A stretch of DNA of 64,000 nt from Pomphorhynchus laevis (Eukaryota; Acanthocephala; Palaeacanthocephala; Echinorhynchida; Pomphorhynchidae): contig WNNJ02002217.1 of assembly GCA_012934845.2 (NCBI GenBank), forward strand, positions 96,222 through 160,221. The letters are read 5' to 3'. The translations under genes were made by a program, and so were the position numbers. Of this stretch, positions 22,363 through 32,904 are shown piece by piece (the stretch's first letter is position 1; the number at the start of each line of letters is the position of its first letter). Below the pieces are notes generated by a model, which was given only the letters and a program-made list of their open reading frames with translations, was not told where the DNA came from and did no database searches.

Positions 22363-22940
22363 TATTAACCAGGAAAGATGACATTGTCAAGAGTCTTGCT
22401 TTATCATTTTTATTTTCATCGATTTCTTCTTCTGTTGATTTGGTATGGCTCCCTGATACCACATCATGCTAATTTCTTTCCTGTATCTGTTGATGAGTTT
22501 CAAATAATCCTCGCAAAGGTAACTCAATTCAGTGCTTGGGGAACCAATAATGTCTCGTAGTTTCTTCTCAAAACATTATCTAATTACTTAGCTCTTTATC
22601 TTGCCAAGATCTTTTGCAATAGTAGTACTACTGGTCGTGTCCCTGACGTTTGGAAATCTGCGATCATTGTTCCAATTCCAAAGAAGCTCATTCCAACCTT
22701 TTGTAGTTATTGTGAACCTATAGCCTAAGCGGTTCTCGAGTGTTTGCTTGCTCGTAGAATTTGAATTCATTTGAACTCACACGGTTTATAGCGCCTTTTA
22801 GAACGTTTTCCGCTCCGGTCGATCCTGTCTATCGAATTTACTAAATGCACTTGAAATGTGGACTAAAACACTTAGTATCGGTGGATCAATAAATGTAATT
22901 TGTATTGACTTATCCAAAGCATTTGACCGAGTTCCACAGA

Positions 22941-23235
22941 GCAGTTTACTTAGCTTATTATGTATTTAGCTTATTATTACTTAGCTTATTATGTACTTAG
23001 CTTATTATTACTTAGCTTATTATGTACTTAGCTTATTATTACTTAGCTTATTATGTATTTAGCTTATTATTACTTAGCTTATTATGTACTTAGCTTATTA
23101 TTACTTAGCTTATTATGTACTTAGCTTATTATTACTTAGCTTATTATGTACTTAGCTTATTATTACTTAGCTTATTATGTACTTAGCTTATTATTACTTA
23201 GCTTATTATGTACTTAGCTTATTATTACTTAGCTA
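22941..23235 (+). repeat. 31-bp minisatellite inside LINE-C RT
   Basis: About nine copies of a 31-bp unit built from TTACTTAGCTTATTA plus TGTACTTAGCTTATTA (some with TGTATTTAGC). It sits between motif A (KAFDRVPQSSLL) and the next conserved block (THYGVSSTLCNWI). The first units coincide with the codons for SLLSLLC, so the repeat seems to have grown from the coding sequence. 31 is not a multiple of 3, so the expansion breaks the frame. Confidence 0.9.
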
Positions 23236-23634
23236 TTACCTAGCTTATTACTTTACTTACTCATTATGGAGTTTCCTCAACCCTATGTAATTGGATTCGT
23301 GATTTTCTTCACAATAGATTTTTCCGAATTAGAGTTAGTGACTATCTTTCATCAGCAAAACATCTTTATTGTGGTGTTTCCCAGTGTACTGTACTTTACC
23401 CACTAACCTTTATTATGTTCATAAATGACCTACTTTTACGACTCAGAGCCATTGTCTGGCCTACATGCAGAAAAATTAATGCTGAAAATGTGTGCATATG
23501 AATCTAGGAAATGGAAATTGTGATCAGCAGTTTATTCGGGATCTGTGAGACTTAATATTGTCACAGAATATAAAGATTTGAGAATCACTTTGAACAGGCC
23601 ATGAAAAACTGGCTCAAATATTGACCATATTTAT

Positions 23635-23844
23635 GTTAAAAGTAGTAACTCGTCTTAGCGACCTTGGAATAGTAGTTGCGAATGATTTTTCGACTAGTTG
23701 GAATACTGAGTTGGCTTGCTCAAAAGTAGTAAAAGTAGAGTTAAAAGTAGTAACTCGTCTTAGCGACCTTGGAATAGTAGTTGCGAATGATTTTTCGACT
23801 AGTTGGAATACTGAGTTGGCTTGCTCAAAAGCAAATCGAATGGT
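23635..23844 (+). repeat. 105-bp in-frame tandem duplication in LINE-C
   Basis: Starts at 23635 and 23740 define a 105-bp (35-codon) unit containing VVTRLSDLGIVVANDFSTSW and NTELACSK. The second unit passes into ANRMVGMIRRTF. The two units are identical over almost their whole length, so the duplication is recent relative to the rest of this LINE. The frame 23621-24070 stays open across both units. Confidence 0.9.
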
Positions 23845-24025
23845 TGGAATGATTCGTAGAACTTTTAGTGTGTTGAATCCAGTTTCATTTAGAGCCCTCG
23901 CCAACGCATTTGTGATCAGTCATCTTAACTATAATAATACAAATTTATTTAATGTGGCAAATGCGTACAAGCTGTACGCTTACAAGTCCACAAACAAAAA
24001 TGAAAACGTCAAACAGATAAATTGT

Positions 24026-26740
24026 TTAAAGGGATTGGATTTGTCGTTTGAAGCAAGGGAGGTAAGTTGATTGGCGTATATGAATGGGCAGATGATTCCA
24101 CGATAGAGGAGCAGCCACCAGGAAGGAACGGAGTCCAAAGGAGGTAGAGTAGTTTGGGACATGTAAAAGAAGGGAATTACAGGAACGCAAAGAACAGTAA
24201 ACAGAACGAGAATTATCAAGAAAAGGAAGGTTGAAAAATGAAGGGGTGTGAAAAGTTACAAGGCGGAAAGCAACGATAAGAAGACGAATTTGAACACGAC
24301 AATAAATTGTAGGCAAATCGAGAGAAGCAAGATGGTAGGATGTATGATCAAAACGACGAAGACGGAGGAGAATTCGGACAGCTGCGTTGACGATGCGTTG
24401 TAGGGGAAGAAGAGTGGATTTAGGTGAGTTGGAAAATAGACTAAGACAACATCGAGTCTAGAAAATAGGAGAGAAGATATTAGAGTCATACAAGAAGGGA
24501 AATCGATCAATCTACGAACTTGACGGAGGTTGCGGAGTATCAAGGTAGATGAGCGTACTTTATCTCTAACGAAAGGTTTAAGTGAAAGTCGGTTGTCGAA
24601 ATGGAAGCCTAGGAAAACGAGATTATCAACGATAAGAATTGTAGAATTTAATGATACGGAGGGAGGTTCGAAGCCGAGGCATCAAGGTAGGATCCACATA
24701 ATTTTGGATTTATCAGGATTCAGAGAAAGGCGAAGGGAAGAAAGATGATTGGAAATTGAGACAAGACAGTCGGAAGCAGAAACACTAAGATCGAAGACAA
24801 ATCACCGAGAAGAGAGAAAAGTATAGGGCCTAATACGGAGCCTTGTGGAACACCGGACGGAATGGACGAAGGATGGGAGAGAGAAGAGTTAGAATATACG
24901 CGAAATGTACGGTTTGATAGATAAGAAGAAAACCATGATACAGTGGGTAAAGAGAAGCCATAATCATGACGAAGGCGATGGAGAAGAATCAAGTGATCGA
25001 CGATGTCAAAAGCAGACGATAGATCAAGAGAAACTATGACACTACCTAATTTACGATCGCGCGATATGAGTAAGTCGTTTTAAACTTTAAGACATGCAAT
25101 TTCGGTAGAGTAATTAGAGCGAAAAGCGGCTTGGAAGGGAGGAAATAAGTTAGAGGAATAGATATATGCATTAACTTCCTTAAGAACGAGACGCTCAAGG
25201 AGTTTAGAGAGAGAGTTGGGAGAAGTGAAATAGGACGGTACGATGATGGTAGTGAAGAGTCGAGAGATTGCTTTTTGATGAGAGGACGAACAGTGGCGCA
25301 TTTCCAGATGGAAGGAAATGTACGGCTACGGATGGACGAGTTGAACAATGTGGTTAGGAAGGGTAAGATAGAGGAGCAGATATTTTTAAGCAAGTGAGTG
25401 GGAATTGGGTCAGAAGGAGATGTTTTATTAGGTAATGACAGCAGAACCGAAGAAACTTCATCAGACGAAACGGGAAGAAGGTGGAATAGTTCTGGGTGGG
25501 AAGTATTTAAAGAGAAGAGTAAGTACAAGGGGGCTATGGGTAGTAGGGAAAGTAAATTAGATAGCTTAGTTTGTAGATAAGAAGAAAATTCATCAGGATT
25601 TATATTACAAGGGGTAGATGATCGTGAAAGAATTGAGTTTAAGATTTTCCAATGAGATTTAGAGTTGGAAGATGACTCGAGTTGATTTCGCCAAAAGAGA
25701 GTACGTTCAGTACGTATAAGAATGAGATGTGAACGGCGTTGAGAAAAGTAGGAATCACGAAGATTTGGAGGGAGTGAGTTGGGAGAACGTTTAAGAATGC
25801 GTTTATACATACGAAAAGAGTGACGGAGTCGCCGCTTAGAAAGACTACAGTCAGAATCGAACCAGTGAGCATGGCGCAAGCGCCGGGAACGTCGAAGTCG
25901 ACTAAGCAGAAGGTTATTGAGGATCGACGTAAGTTCAGAATCAAACAGAATTCAAAGATCATCGGGAGCGAGATAGTTAAGAGGAAGTGAAAAGAGTGAA
26001 GAATTGAGTAAGGCTTGCAGAGAATAGGGATATCGAGAAGCTTCCAGGGTCGACTTGGTGTTGATAATGGTAAAGGCGGAGAAGGATGATGGGGACGAGT
26101 AAGAGTAAGAGTGACACGGAAATGATCGGACAAACCAGGATCAGTAATTGACAAAGAGGTATAGTCATTGAAGCAGTTAGGAACAGCAATGATGTCGAGA
26201 GCACCGCCGAGAATATGAGTTGGGCTTGTTGAAAGTAATTTATAGTTAAAATCAGAAAAAAGATTAGTTAAAGTGATAGAGTCAGAGTCAGACGGGCGAT
26301 CAAGACGAATGTTAAAGTCACCGAGAACAAAAGAAGGAGTACAAGACAATGAACAGTGAGACATTAGATCTGCAAGGTCGTTAAAGAAGATACGTGATGG
26401 GGCAACTGAACCTGGGCTGTATACAATCACAAGTTTCAGAGGAAAGGCGTTGATAATCTGCATATGAGTAATTCGAACGAAGTGTAACAGATGTTAACGT
26501 TGATTTTACGTAAAGACATTGGGTGACAAGCAATGGCAACAATACCGCCATGGTTAGAAGCAGTAGATGCATGAGATGCAATTTGACGAGCTGATTCATC
26601 TAGAGAACAACCAGAGCGACATAGACGACGGATTGCAAGATCGTCATAGTCAGAGTACCAGGATTTGGTAATGCAGAGAATATCGATATATAATTGATCG
26701 AAGATATCGAGGAGCTTATTTAGAATGAGAAAGATTAATG
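24026..26740 (-). pseudogene. LINE-A2 ORF2 (APE endonuclease + RT), decayed
   Basis: The reverse frame 26436-26837 has DQLYIDILCITKSWYSDYDDL, where CITESW is expected, so the catalytic Glu is Lys here. The frame 25639-26463 has VLGDFNIRLDRPSD and GLSDHFRVTLTL, the GDFN and SDH boxes. The frame 25046-25879 holds the linker and RT start (PNKTSPSDPIPTHLL, WKCATVRPLIKKQSL). The frame 24720-24992 shows SGVPQGSVLGPILFSLLGDL (motif B). Motif C is not in an intact frame. The tail at 24026-24543 has FGLRSFLVAAPLSWNHLPIHI. Confidence 0.75.
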
Positions 26741-26895
26741 GAAGTTTGGTACGTAGTTGAACAAGGAGTGTGTGAGAGAGTAGGTTTAATAATGTGATTA
26801 TATGATGCGAAGTCAGGTGTTGATGCGATGGAAACATCTAAAACATCATTGGTCTGAGTGGTAATGTGTGATACAGGAGTAGATGAGCAGGATAA

Positions 26896-27105
26896 CTATA
26901 GTAGTCGTACTGATGTACAAAAACTGCGTGTGAACTGTTTACGGTTATACACCGAGTGGTCGGATATTTTAACACGAACAAGTGTCCATACATCACAATC
27001 TTTGGAATCGCATCCAACTTCGAAGCTGGTATAACCATCATTGCATTCCGATGTGGAAGATTCTTGATCAGGAACAGGGATCTGAGATCGCGCTTTTTTA
27101 TGCAT
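26896..27105 (-). pseudogene. LINE-A2 ORF1 N-terminus (PHD-like Cys cluster)
   Basis: The frame begins at ATG 27105 (MHKKARSQIPVPDQES) and carries CDSKDCDVWTLVRVKISDHSV, with a later FC. This corresponds to MSRKSRFQIPVPDQAS and CDSKNCDVWTL at 55259-54993 and to CSNNDCHTWVS in the complete A1 ORF1. The pattern of Cys pairs around a Trp resembles the PHD-type zinc finger in ORF1 of CR1/L2-like LINEs. The rest of ORF1 is deleted before the endonuclease. Confidence 0.6.
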
Positions 27106-27150
27106 GACCTTTTATCGATAGATTGAGCTCAATCCGCGAGCGTAGCGAGC

Positions 27151-27249
27151 GGAACTGACAGGAATAATCTGGAACTGACAGGAATAATCTGGAACTGACA
27201 TGAATAATCTGGAACTGACAGGAATAATCTGGAACTGACAGGAATAATT
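27151..27249 (-). repeat. Five 20-bp tandem repeats at the LINE-A2 5' end
   Basis: The forward-strand unit GGAACTGACAGGAATAATCT is repeated five times (27151, 27171, 27191, 27211, 27231), with one substitution in the third and a partial last unit. The repeats lie immediately upstream of the 5' UTR of the reverse LINE-A2. Their CAGTTCC core also occurs once in the forward A1b 5' region (about 6320). They may be promoter monomers, which is inference. Confidence 0.85.
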
Positions 27250-27770
27250 GTAAGGAGTTAATAGGGATAACAAGATAGTTTAATGCATCACAATGTTCGT
27301 TCCCGAGAGCAGTATACGAGAAAAGTAGAATTGAAAATGTGCTGCGCCGGGCAACAAAGCTCGTAAATTCAGTTAAAGCCTTACCTTATAATGAAAGGCT
27401 AAAAAAACTTGGTATGGTTTCTATAAGCGACCTTCGGTTTCGGCGAGATATGTGTTCAACATGGGAAGCTTTACACAAGGGAAATCACGTCTTAAGAGAA
27501 TTGATGACTGTTCGGAAAAGTCGGGCTTTGCGTGGACACAATTTTACTTTAGCCCATCGCCGAGATATACGCTCTAAAACTGTACAATTTGGACACCGAA
27601 TCGTAGGTAAGTGGAACCGATTAAGTGAAGAAATTGTCAACTCAAGATCGGTTTCAGCATTCAAACATGAACTTTTTTGACTTTTGTTTGTGAGTCTTTC
27701 TTTTTTTCTTTACTTTTTCTTTTTTAACTGTGCAACTATGAGCTTTGCTTGTCTGTTTGTCGAAATAATA

Positions 27771-28170
27771 ATATTGTAAAAAAAACTCTTTTGCAAGGCT
27801 AAATTTCTAAAGTTTTAAACGACTTTATCGCGCGTTAGTTCATTCACATATTGAGTATTGTGCCCATCCAAAATTTTTATCTAATAAGGCCAAATTATCC
27901 AACCTGAGTCTATACTACGCAGATTATCTAGATTATGTTTTAATAATGCATGTTCATATGAGAGATGGCTACCCATCGCATAGCGTAACCTTACGTGAAA
28001 TGTCACATAGAGGTCATTGTCTGACTTCATATAAATTTGTGCATTGCAACATGACCAGTGTTGATATACTTTCCCATCGCTGCTTAAATATTTGGAATGT
28101 GCTGCCGAGTGAAATGGTCTATGCCTCCAACTTCTGCTTAGTTAAGACATTAGTCAAGCAATGAATCTTG
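27771..28170 (+). mobile_element. Old LINE-C, downstream half
   Basis: Sequence resumes with RLN..SFKRLYRALVHSHIEYCAHP at 27795-27870 and continues through a short degraded part to the C-terminal tail at 27946-28164: DGYPSHSVTL, HRGHCLTSY, LSHRCLNIWNVLP. It continues the upstream half interrupted at 22362, with about 57 bp present on both sides. Confidence 0.7.
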
Positions 28171-28194
28171 AATTAATAATTTGTAACTATAATA

Positions 28195-28450
28195 AATATG
28201 ATAATAAAGGGGCTGTTTATAAAGTGTATTGTTTCGACTGTGATGAAATATATATTGGTCATACAGGCTAATCTCTAGATACCAGAATAAAGCTACAAAT
28301 ATATTTTTAAAAAGGATAAAGTTGGGCTTTTGTTGACTCAAGTATAAGTTTAGATCTCAGAATTGATTATAATAAGATCATTGTTTTATCAAAATTGTTT
28401 GGATTGGAAATAATAGGAGTGTATTACATTAATATTGGTGATGCAACTTT
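28195..28450 (+). mobile_element. PLE-4 fragment: GIY-YIG nuclease remnant
   Basis: The forward frame at 28207-28268 reads GAVYKVYCFDCDEIYIGHTG, the start of a Penelope-type GIY-YIG endonuclease (G-x-Y-K-V-x-C followed by YIG). Downstream, IDYNKIIVLSKLFGLEIIG fits the later helical part. Stops are present. No RT is attached. It lies between the LINE-C tail and a LINE-C-type 3' UTR at 28718, so it may have inserted into that 3' UTR. Confidence 0.6.
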
Positions 28451-28599
28451 GAGCTCTGCTCGCTATGTTGTCTTGTAATAATAATCCAAACCGTAATAAT
28501 ATCACGTCGAATAATAAAGCAGATATCACGTAGAATATTTTGTAACGATGCTGTAAACGATGGTTTTGTCTTATTATTCCCTGAAAGTTCGAAACATAT

Positions 28600-28770
28600 T
28601 ATGGCGTAGATCGAGAACAGATCTGTCTCTTCGTATTGAGTACACTGCTAGCTCAAATGATCTTGATGCAGACAATTTACTGATCATCTATATTAATTTG
28701 TAAACTTTATTTTTTTTGTGATCAGGCAAAACAGCTTATCAGCTATCGCGTTGTTTGTAATAATAGTTGT
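28600..28770 (+). mobile_element. LINE-C 3' UTR
   Basis: GTGATCAGGCAAAACAGCTTATCAGC followed by TTGTTTGTAATAATAG (28718-28768) is the LINE-C 3' signature also seen at 4200 (reverse), 5080, 38700 and 44390. It may be the true end of the old LINE-C whose coding tail stops at 28164. Confidence 0.6.
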
Positions 28771-28805
28771 TTTTCTTAATTCTAATTTCTCATAAAACGA
28801 TATTA

Positions 28806-31125
28806 GATTATTTTGCTGCCTACACCTCACTGTCCATCTTCGATCCTAGTCTATCCGATAACTTTCTCGTCACCCTTGATCTCACTCACAACAACACCCC
28901 TCCTCACACACCTACAATCCTACGTCGCCCTTGGAGAAATCTTGACCTCTCCATTCTCCGCTCTGCCTTACTCAAATAGTCTCTATCATTACCCACAATA
29001 ACATATTCATCTCCTCACGATCTCGCCTTTCTTTTCGACTCTGAAGTCACATCCACTCTCGATATTCTCTTGCCCTTCAAGTCTCACCCACACCGTCGCT
29101 TGCACCGTGCCTATGGTTTGACATCCAATGTCTACTCTCAAAGCGTCGACTCCGCCATGCTTTTCGAGTCTATCACCGCTCTCTCAGACGCGATTTCCGC
29201 TCGATCACTCCGTCTTTCCGTGATTCCTATCTTGCTCTTCGCCGGTCTCATCTCAACCTACTACGTACCAAATGCAACTCCTTCTGGCAGCATAAAATCA
29301 TCACTTCATTCAACTCTAAGACTCTCTGGCATACTTTTAACTCAATCCTGGCTCGTTCCTCTACGCCGTGCAACATCAATGCTAATGATTATTCGTCATT
29401 TCTCCAGACTAAAGTATCCACGCTGCTCTCTCACACCCCGGTCTCCATCCTATCCCACTCTGCCCAGTCTACTCTCATCCTTCCCGAACTCTTTCATCTT
29501 CTCCCTGTCTCACCTACAGAAATATCATCTGTCCTCATGTCCTTGCCCAACAAAACCTCACCCGCCGATCCCATGCCTACCCACATATTAAAATCTATAT
29601 GCTCATCGATATCCCCATTTCTCACAGCCTTGTTTAACTCGTCCATCCGCAGTCGTATCTTCCCTTCACACTGGAAATCCGCAATCGTTCGTCCCCTCCT
29701 TAAAAAACAATCGCTCGACCCCTCCCTTCCTTCTAGCTATCGCCCCATTTCGCTACTTCCTACTCTTTCTAAGCTCTTAGAACGCCTCATCTTAATACAA
29801 ATCAACGCTTATCTCTCCTCATCCAATCTGTACCCTCCTTTCCAATCCGCTTTCCGCTCTAATCACTCCACAGAAATCGCCTGCATGAAAGTTTACAACG
29901 ACTTACTCATTTCTCGAGACAAGGCTTTATATAGTGTTCTCATCTCTCTCAACCTCTCCTCCGCCTTCGACATTGTCGACCACTCCATCCTCCTTTCTCG
30001 TCTTCGTTATGATTACGGATTTTCTTCGTCCTCCGTAGTATGGTTTGCCTCATATCTATCCGACCGTTCCTTTCGCGTCTGTTCTAATTCATCATCCTCC
30101 CCTCCCATCCCTATTTTTTGCGGGGTTCCACAAGGTTCAGTCCTAGGTCCCCTGCTTTTCTCTCTTTTGCTTGGCGATCTCTCTCCATTTATCAAACCTT
30201 ACTCCTTTAACGTTATGCAATACGCCGATGACATTCTAATCTATGCTCATGCACCCGCAAATCGCATACACGACATCGCCATTTCTGCCTCCAACTGTCT
30301 CTCTTCTATCTACAAGCGTCTCTCCAATCTCCATCTCGTTCTAAACGCCGAAAAGTCCAAAATAATGTGGATCCTTCCCCGTAAACCAAGCATATCTCCT
30401 CCCATTGTATCTTTTGCCTCATCGATCATCCCTGTAGTCCACAATCTCACTTTCTTAGGCTTCCATTTCGATGATCACCTTTCCCTTAAACCCTTCGTCC
30501 GTGACAAGGTCCGCTCGTCTAACTTAATTCTTCGTGACATCCGCCGTATCCGCCCCCTTATCGACTTCCGTTCTTGTATGTCTCTTCTTTCATCGCTTCT
30601 TTTCCCTAAAATCGATTACTGTCTTAGCCTTTTCGCCAATTCTCCAAAATCCATCATCCTACCCCTACAACGAATAATCAACACCGCCGTTCGAGTGCTC
30701 TTTCGCCTCCGTCGCTTCAACCACACATCCACATATTTTGCCCAACTCTCCTGGCCCACCATCCACATCCGCATCAAACTCCGCCTTCTTCTCATTACTT
30801 TTCGTCTCATCGCTGTCGGCTCCCCATCGTTCATCAACCTTCCTTTCTTAGACGATACTCGCCCCACCTCGCTATCGCTTCGTTCCTGTCATACCCTCTT
30901 ACTCCACGTTTCCAATTATTCCAACAACTACGGTCTCCGATCCTTCCTCGTCGCCGCAACACTTGCCTGGAATCAACTCACTCTCGACGTCCGCCGCGCT
31001 TCCTCCTTTATCACATTCAAACACCTCCTTCGTTCACACATTCTCGACATATGATTTACATTTTTGTTTTGTTGTGGTCATATAAGCGTGCGCTGGCACG
31101 CATTTGCCACGTTAAAATAAATCTT
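28806..31125 (+). mobile_element. LINE-A1 copy 1, young 5'-truncated insertion
   Basis: It starts inside the APE domain (FAAYTSLSIFDPSLSDNF) and runs to a complete A1 3' end (GTGCGCTGGCACGCATTTGCCACG, AAATAAATC(T)n). It is very similar throughout to A1 copy 2 (34900-37240); differences by eye are scattered single bases. A TAG at about 28977 and a frameshift near 29110 break the upstream part. From 29113 the frame is open for about 648 codons. Confidence 0.85.
29113..31054 (+). pseudogene. LINE-A1 ORF2 RT and tail, long open frame with motif A Asp changed to Asn
   Basis: The open frame extends upstream of the first ATG (29537). Counting from that ATG, motif A is VLISLNLSSAFDIVDH (134-149) with Asn139 where copy 2 has Asp, the first catalytic RT residue. 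Motif B CGVPQGSVLGPLLF (195-208) and motif C QYADDILIY (228-236) are intact. The C-terminal domain holds LSLKPFVRDKVRSS, DYCLSLFANSPKS and LRSFLVAATLAWNQL. The Asn should abolish polymerisation, although the frame is the longest LINE-A frame here. Length matches the RT-to-end part of copy 2. Confidence 0.85.
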
Positions 31126-31215
31126 TTTTTGATCAACTAAAACATTATTGATAACATTTTATCAATATAGAAATTAAAAAATAGATTTCCAGAGCAGGTC
31201 ATTAATCTGTGAAAC

Positions 31216-31744
31216 GTAAGGATGTTATACTGCTCTCTTCTTTCATCCTAAACATGTGCCTGAAAACTAGTGTACGAATATCGTCACGGATGAGTTGTAA
31301 CACGACCTAACCACTAACATTATCCTGCGCCGCGTTATTACTCAGGGTATCATTTGAGCGCAGGCACTGAGCACTAACGTTTCAACATGGCGTAATACTT
31401 GGATGGTCTATAGAGAACCCAGCAAGTCGTTGAAAAATTGCACGAAACTCTATCTGGAAATGTATTTCGAAATTGGTAGACCGGTAAGAAGTCTATAAAT
31501 TCGCAGGAATGTTTTGTGCGATTTTTCAACCACTTGCTAAGTTCTCTATAGACCATTTAAGTATTACGGCATGTTTAAACGTTAGTGCTCATTGCCTGTG
31601 CCATGATGATCCACTGAGTACTAACGTCGGTGCAGAATGATGTTAGTGGTTAGGTCGTGTGGTAACTAGTTCGTGACGATATTCGTATACTGGTTTGCAG
31701 ACACATGTTTAGGATTAAAGAAGAGAACAGTATAACATCCTTAC
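31216..31744. repeat. Foldback element: 233-bp inverted arms around a 62-bp spacer
   Basis: Left arm 31216-31448 and right arm 31511-31744 are reverse complements along their length with scattered mismatches. Examples are GTAAGGATGTTATACTG and its complement at the ends, and GGTCTATAGAGAAC paired with GTTCTCTATAGACC nearer the centre. No transposase is encoded. A clear target duplication was not identified. It could be a MITE/foldback transposon or an inverted duplication of local sequence. Confidence 0.85.
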
Positions 31745-32440
31745 ATCACACATAAATTGATATAAGTTGTCAATGTTAAATGATAAAAATCAATATATAT
31801 ATATTAGCAATGTTAAAAGAAAAAATTACAATATATCAAATCAACGCTACTATGTTCAGGAATTATATAATTCATTTTCTCGCAAGTATTACCGAATTCA
31901 ACATTTAAATAAATAAAGGATTTTATTAAATACTTTTATTAAATAAATCAAGGATTTTATTGAATACTAATTTAAGATTTTAGTTACCAGGTTGATATAA
32001 CAATGAACTAGTGACGATGGTTTACAATTGAATATATAAGAATGAATTTTAGCGATAGTTGATGAACAAATGGTACGATTTTTCGGATGACGCTAGTAGT
32101 AGCAGCTAGCGGATTGCAAATATAAATCAGTGTTTAGTTGATCCTACTCCAAAATTTCAAATTTAAGACTATAAATCAATATCAGTTATTTTTTTAATTA
32201 TAAAATGTGATTACTTTTGCATTTTGTTAAACAAAATCAATCAAGTGTAAACAGATCAAACTATCCATGCCAAACTATAATTTCTAAAATTAAATCTAAA
32301 ATCTAAGTTTTGACCTTAATGAAAAATTTATATCTAAAAATGTATTACAGGAATTAAAGATTTTTTGTAATTTTTGTAATCGAGTTTGTTGATATAATTT
32401 CCGTTCTAATTTAATATCAATTCATAATAATCCTCTATTA
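31745..32440. other. No gene recognised; AT-rich spacer
   Basis: AT-rich, with ATATATATAT at about 31790 and a repeated AAATAAA..AAGGATTTTATT(A/G)AATAC phrase near 31910-31970. No coding motif seen. Confidence 0.5.
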
Positions 32441-32600
32441 AGTGGTGTATAAGTTTATCACAGTATAAGTTCAGATTACAAAATGGATATAACAGTTGTT
32501 TTATCAAAAGAAAGAAATTGCTGACATTAAAAACTGCTAGGAGCGTATCACATCCATAAGAGTTTGAAATTCTAAGCTGTTAACAAATAACTATTTACAA
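32440..32600 (+). mobile_element. PLE-4-like remnant (end of GIY-YIG domain)
   Basis: The forward frame reads YKMDITVVLSKERN and then KLLGAYHIHKS, resembling the distal part of a Penelope GIY-YIG domain (aromatic..VL..E, then KLLEA.HI). It matches 28340-28450 in order (DYNKIIVLSKLFG, then EIIGVYYI). Very short and interrupted. Confidence 0.4.
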
Positions 32601-32699
32601 AAGCATTCTCAATTTGTGGTAGCAACTGCAAAAAGTCAATTGATATATAAAATTGAGCTTAAATAAAGTCAATTGAGCTTAAAAAAAAGTTTGAGATAA

Positions 32700-32790
32700 A
32701 ATAACATACAATACCGTACAAAAAGTCCATCGACACAATCAGGATATCAGAGATCGAGTAATAAACAGTTGGAACAGACTCCCGTCATCT
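32700..32790 (+). mobile_element. LINE-C C-terminal scrap at the A1 5' junction
   Basis: The sequence from AAAAGTCCATCGACAC to GGAACAGACTCCCGTCAT (about 32718-32788) is nearly the same as 38535-38605 in the LINE-C copy, where it encodes KVHRHYQDIRDRAINSWNRLP. The A1 element with its 5' repeats begins right after. Confidence 0.65.
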
Positions 32791-32904
32791 GCCGTCATCT
32801 ACAATAAATAACATACAATCTCCCGTCATCTACAATAAATAACATACAATCTAATATACATACAACGAGGAGAATAAAATCACGAATCAAACGACTATAT
32901 ACAA

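Larger units (their letters stand above)
23939..27249 (-). mobile_element. LINE-A2, near full-length reverse copy with 5' tandem repeats
   Basis: From 5' to 3' on the reverse strand: five 20-bp repeats (27249-27151), a 5' UTR with CGCTCGCTACGCTCG, ORF1 N-terminus (27105-26896), a deletion removing most of ORF1, ORF2 APE (about 26740-25980), linker (25879-25400), RT (25400-24720), C-terminal tail (24543-24026), and the 3' stem-loop with CATTTGCCACATTAAATAAA (about 23990-23941). It lies inside LINE-C between 23938 and about 27262. Multiple frameshifts make it inactive, but the end-to-end structure is the best model here for A2. Confidence 0.8.
22363..27770 (+). mobile_element. Younger LINE-C nested in the old LINE-C, itself split by LINE-A2
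   Basis: Coding parts: the pre-RT region at 22480-22700 (DEFQIILAKVTQFS, LYLAKIFCN, RVPDVWKSAIIVPIPKK), motif A at about 22905-22945 (CIDLSKAFDRVPQSSLLSLL), motif B region at about 23370 (YCGVSQCTVLYPL, degraded), the post-RT part at 23621-23938, then after the LINE-A2 interruption the C-terminal domain at 27283-27680. The 3' end lies near 27770. Copies of AAAAAC..TTTTGCAAGGCTAAAT and the following sequence flank it on both sides (22306-22362 and 27780-27836). A minisatellite and a tandem duplication have expanded inside it. Confidence 0.65.

Noticed and set aside
27151-27249. Regular short repeats considered as a CRISPR array
   Set aside because: Units are directly adjacent without spacers, in a eukaryotic retroelement 5' end. 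The same applies to the 31-bp array at 22941-23235.
27262-27272. TAGGGATAACA resembles the start of the I-SceI homing site
   Set aside because: Only 11 of 18 bases match and the rest differs; expected by chance near repeats, with no homing endonuclease gene nearby.
29070-29591. Long forward frame at 29070-29591 and its twin at 35216-35701
   Set aside because: Out-of-frame shadows of the LINE-A1 linker; the correct frame is the one continuing into the RT.
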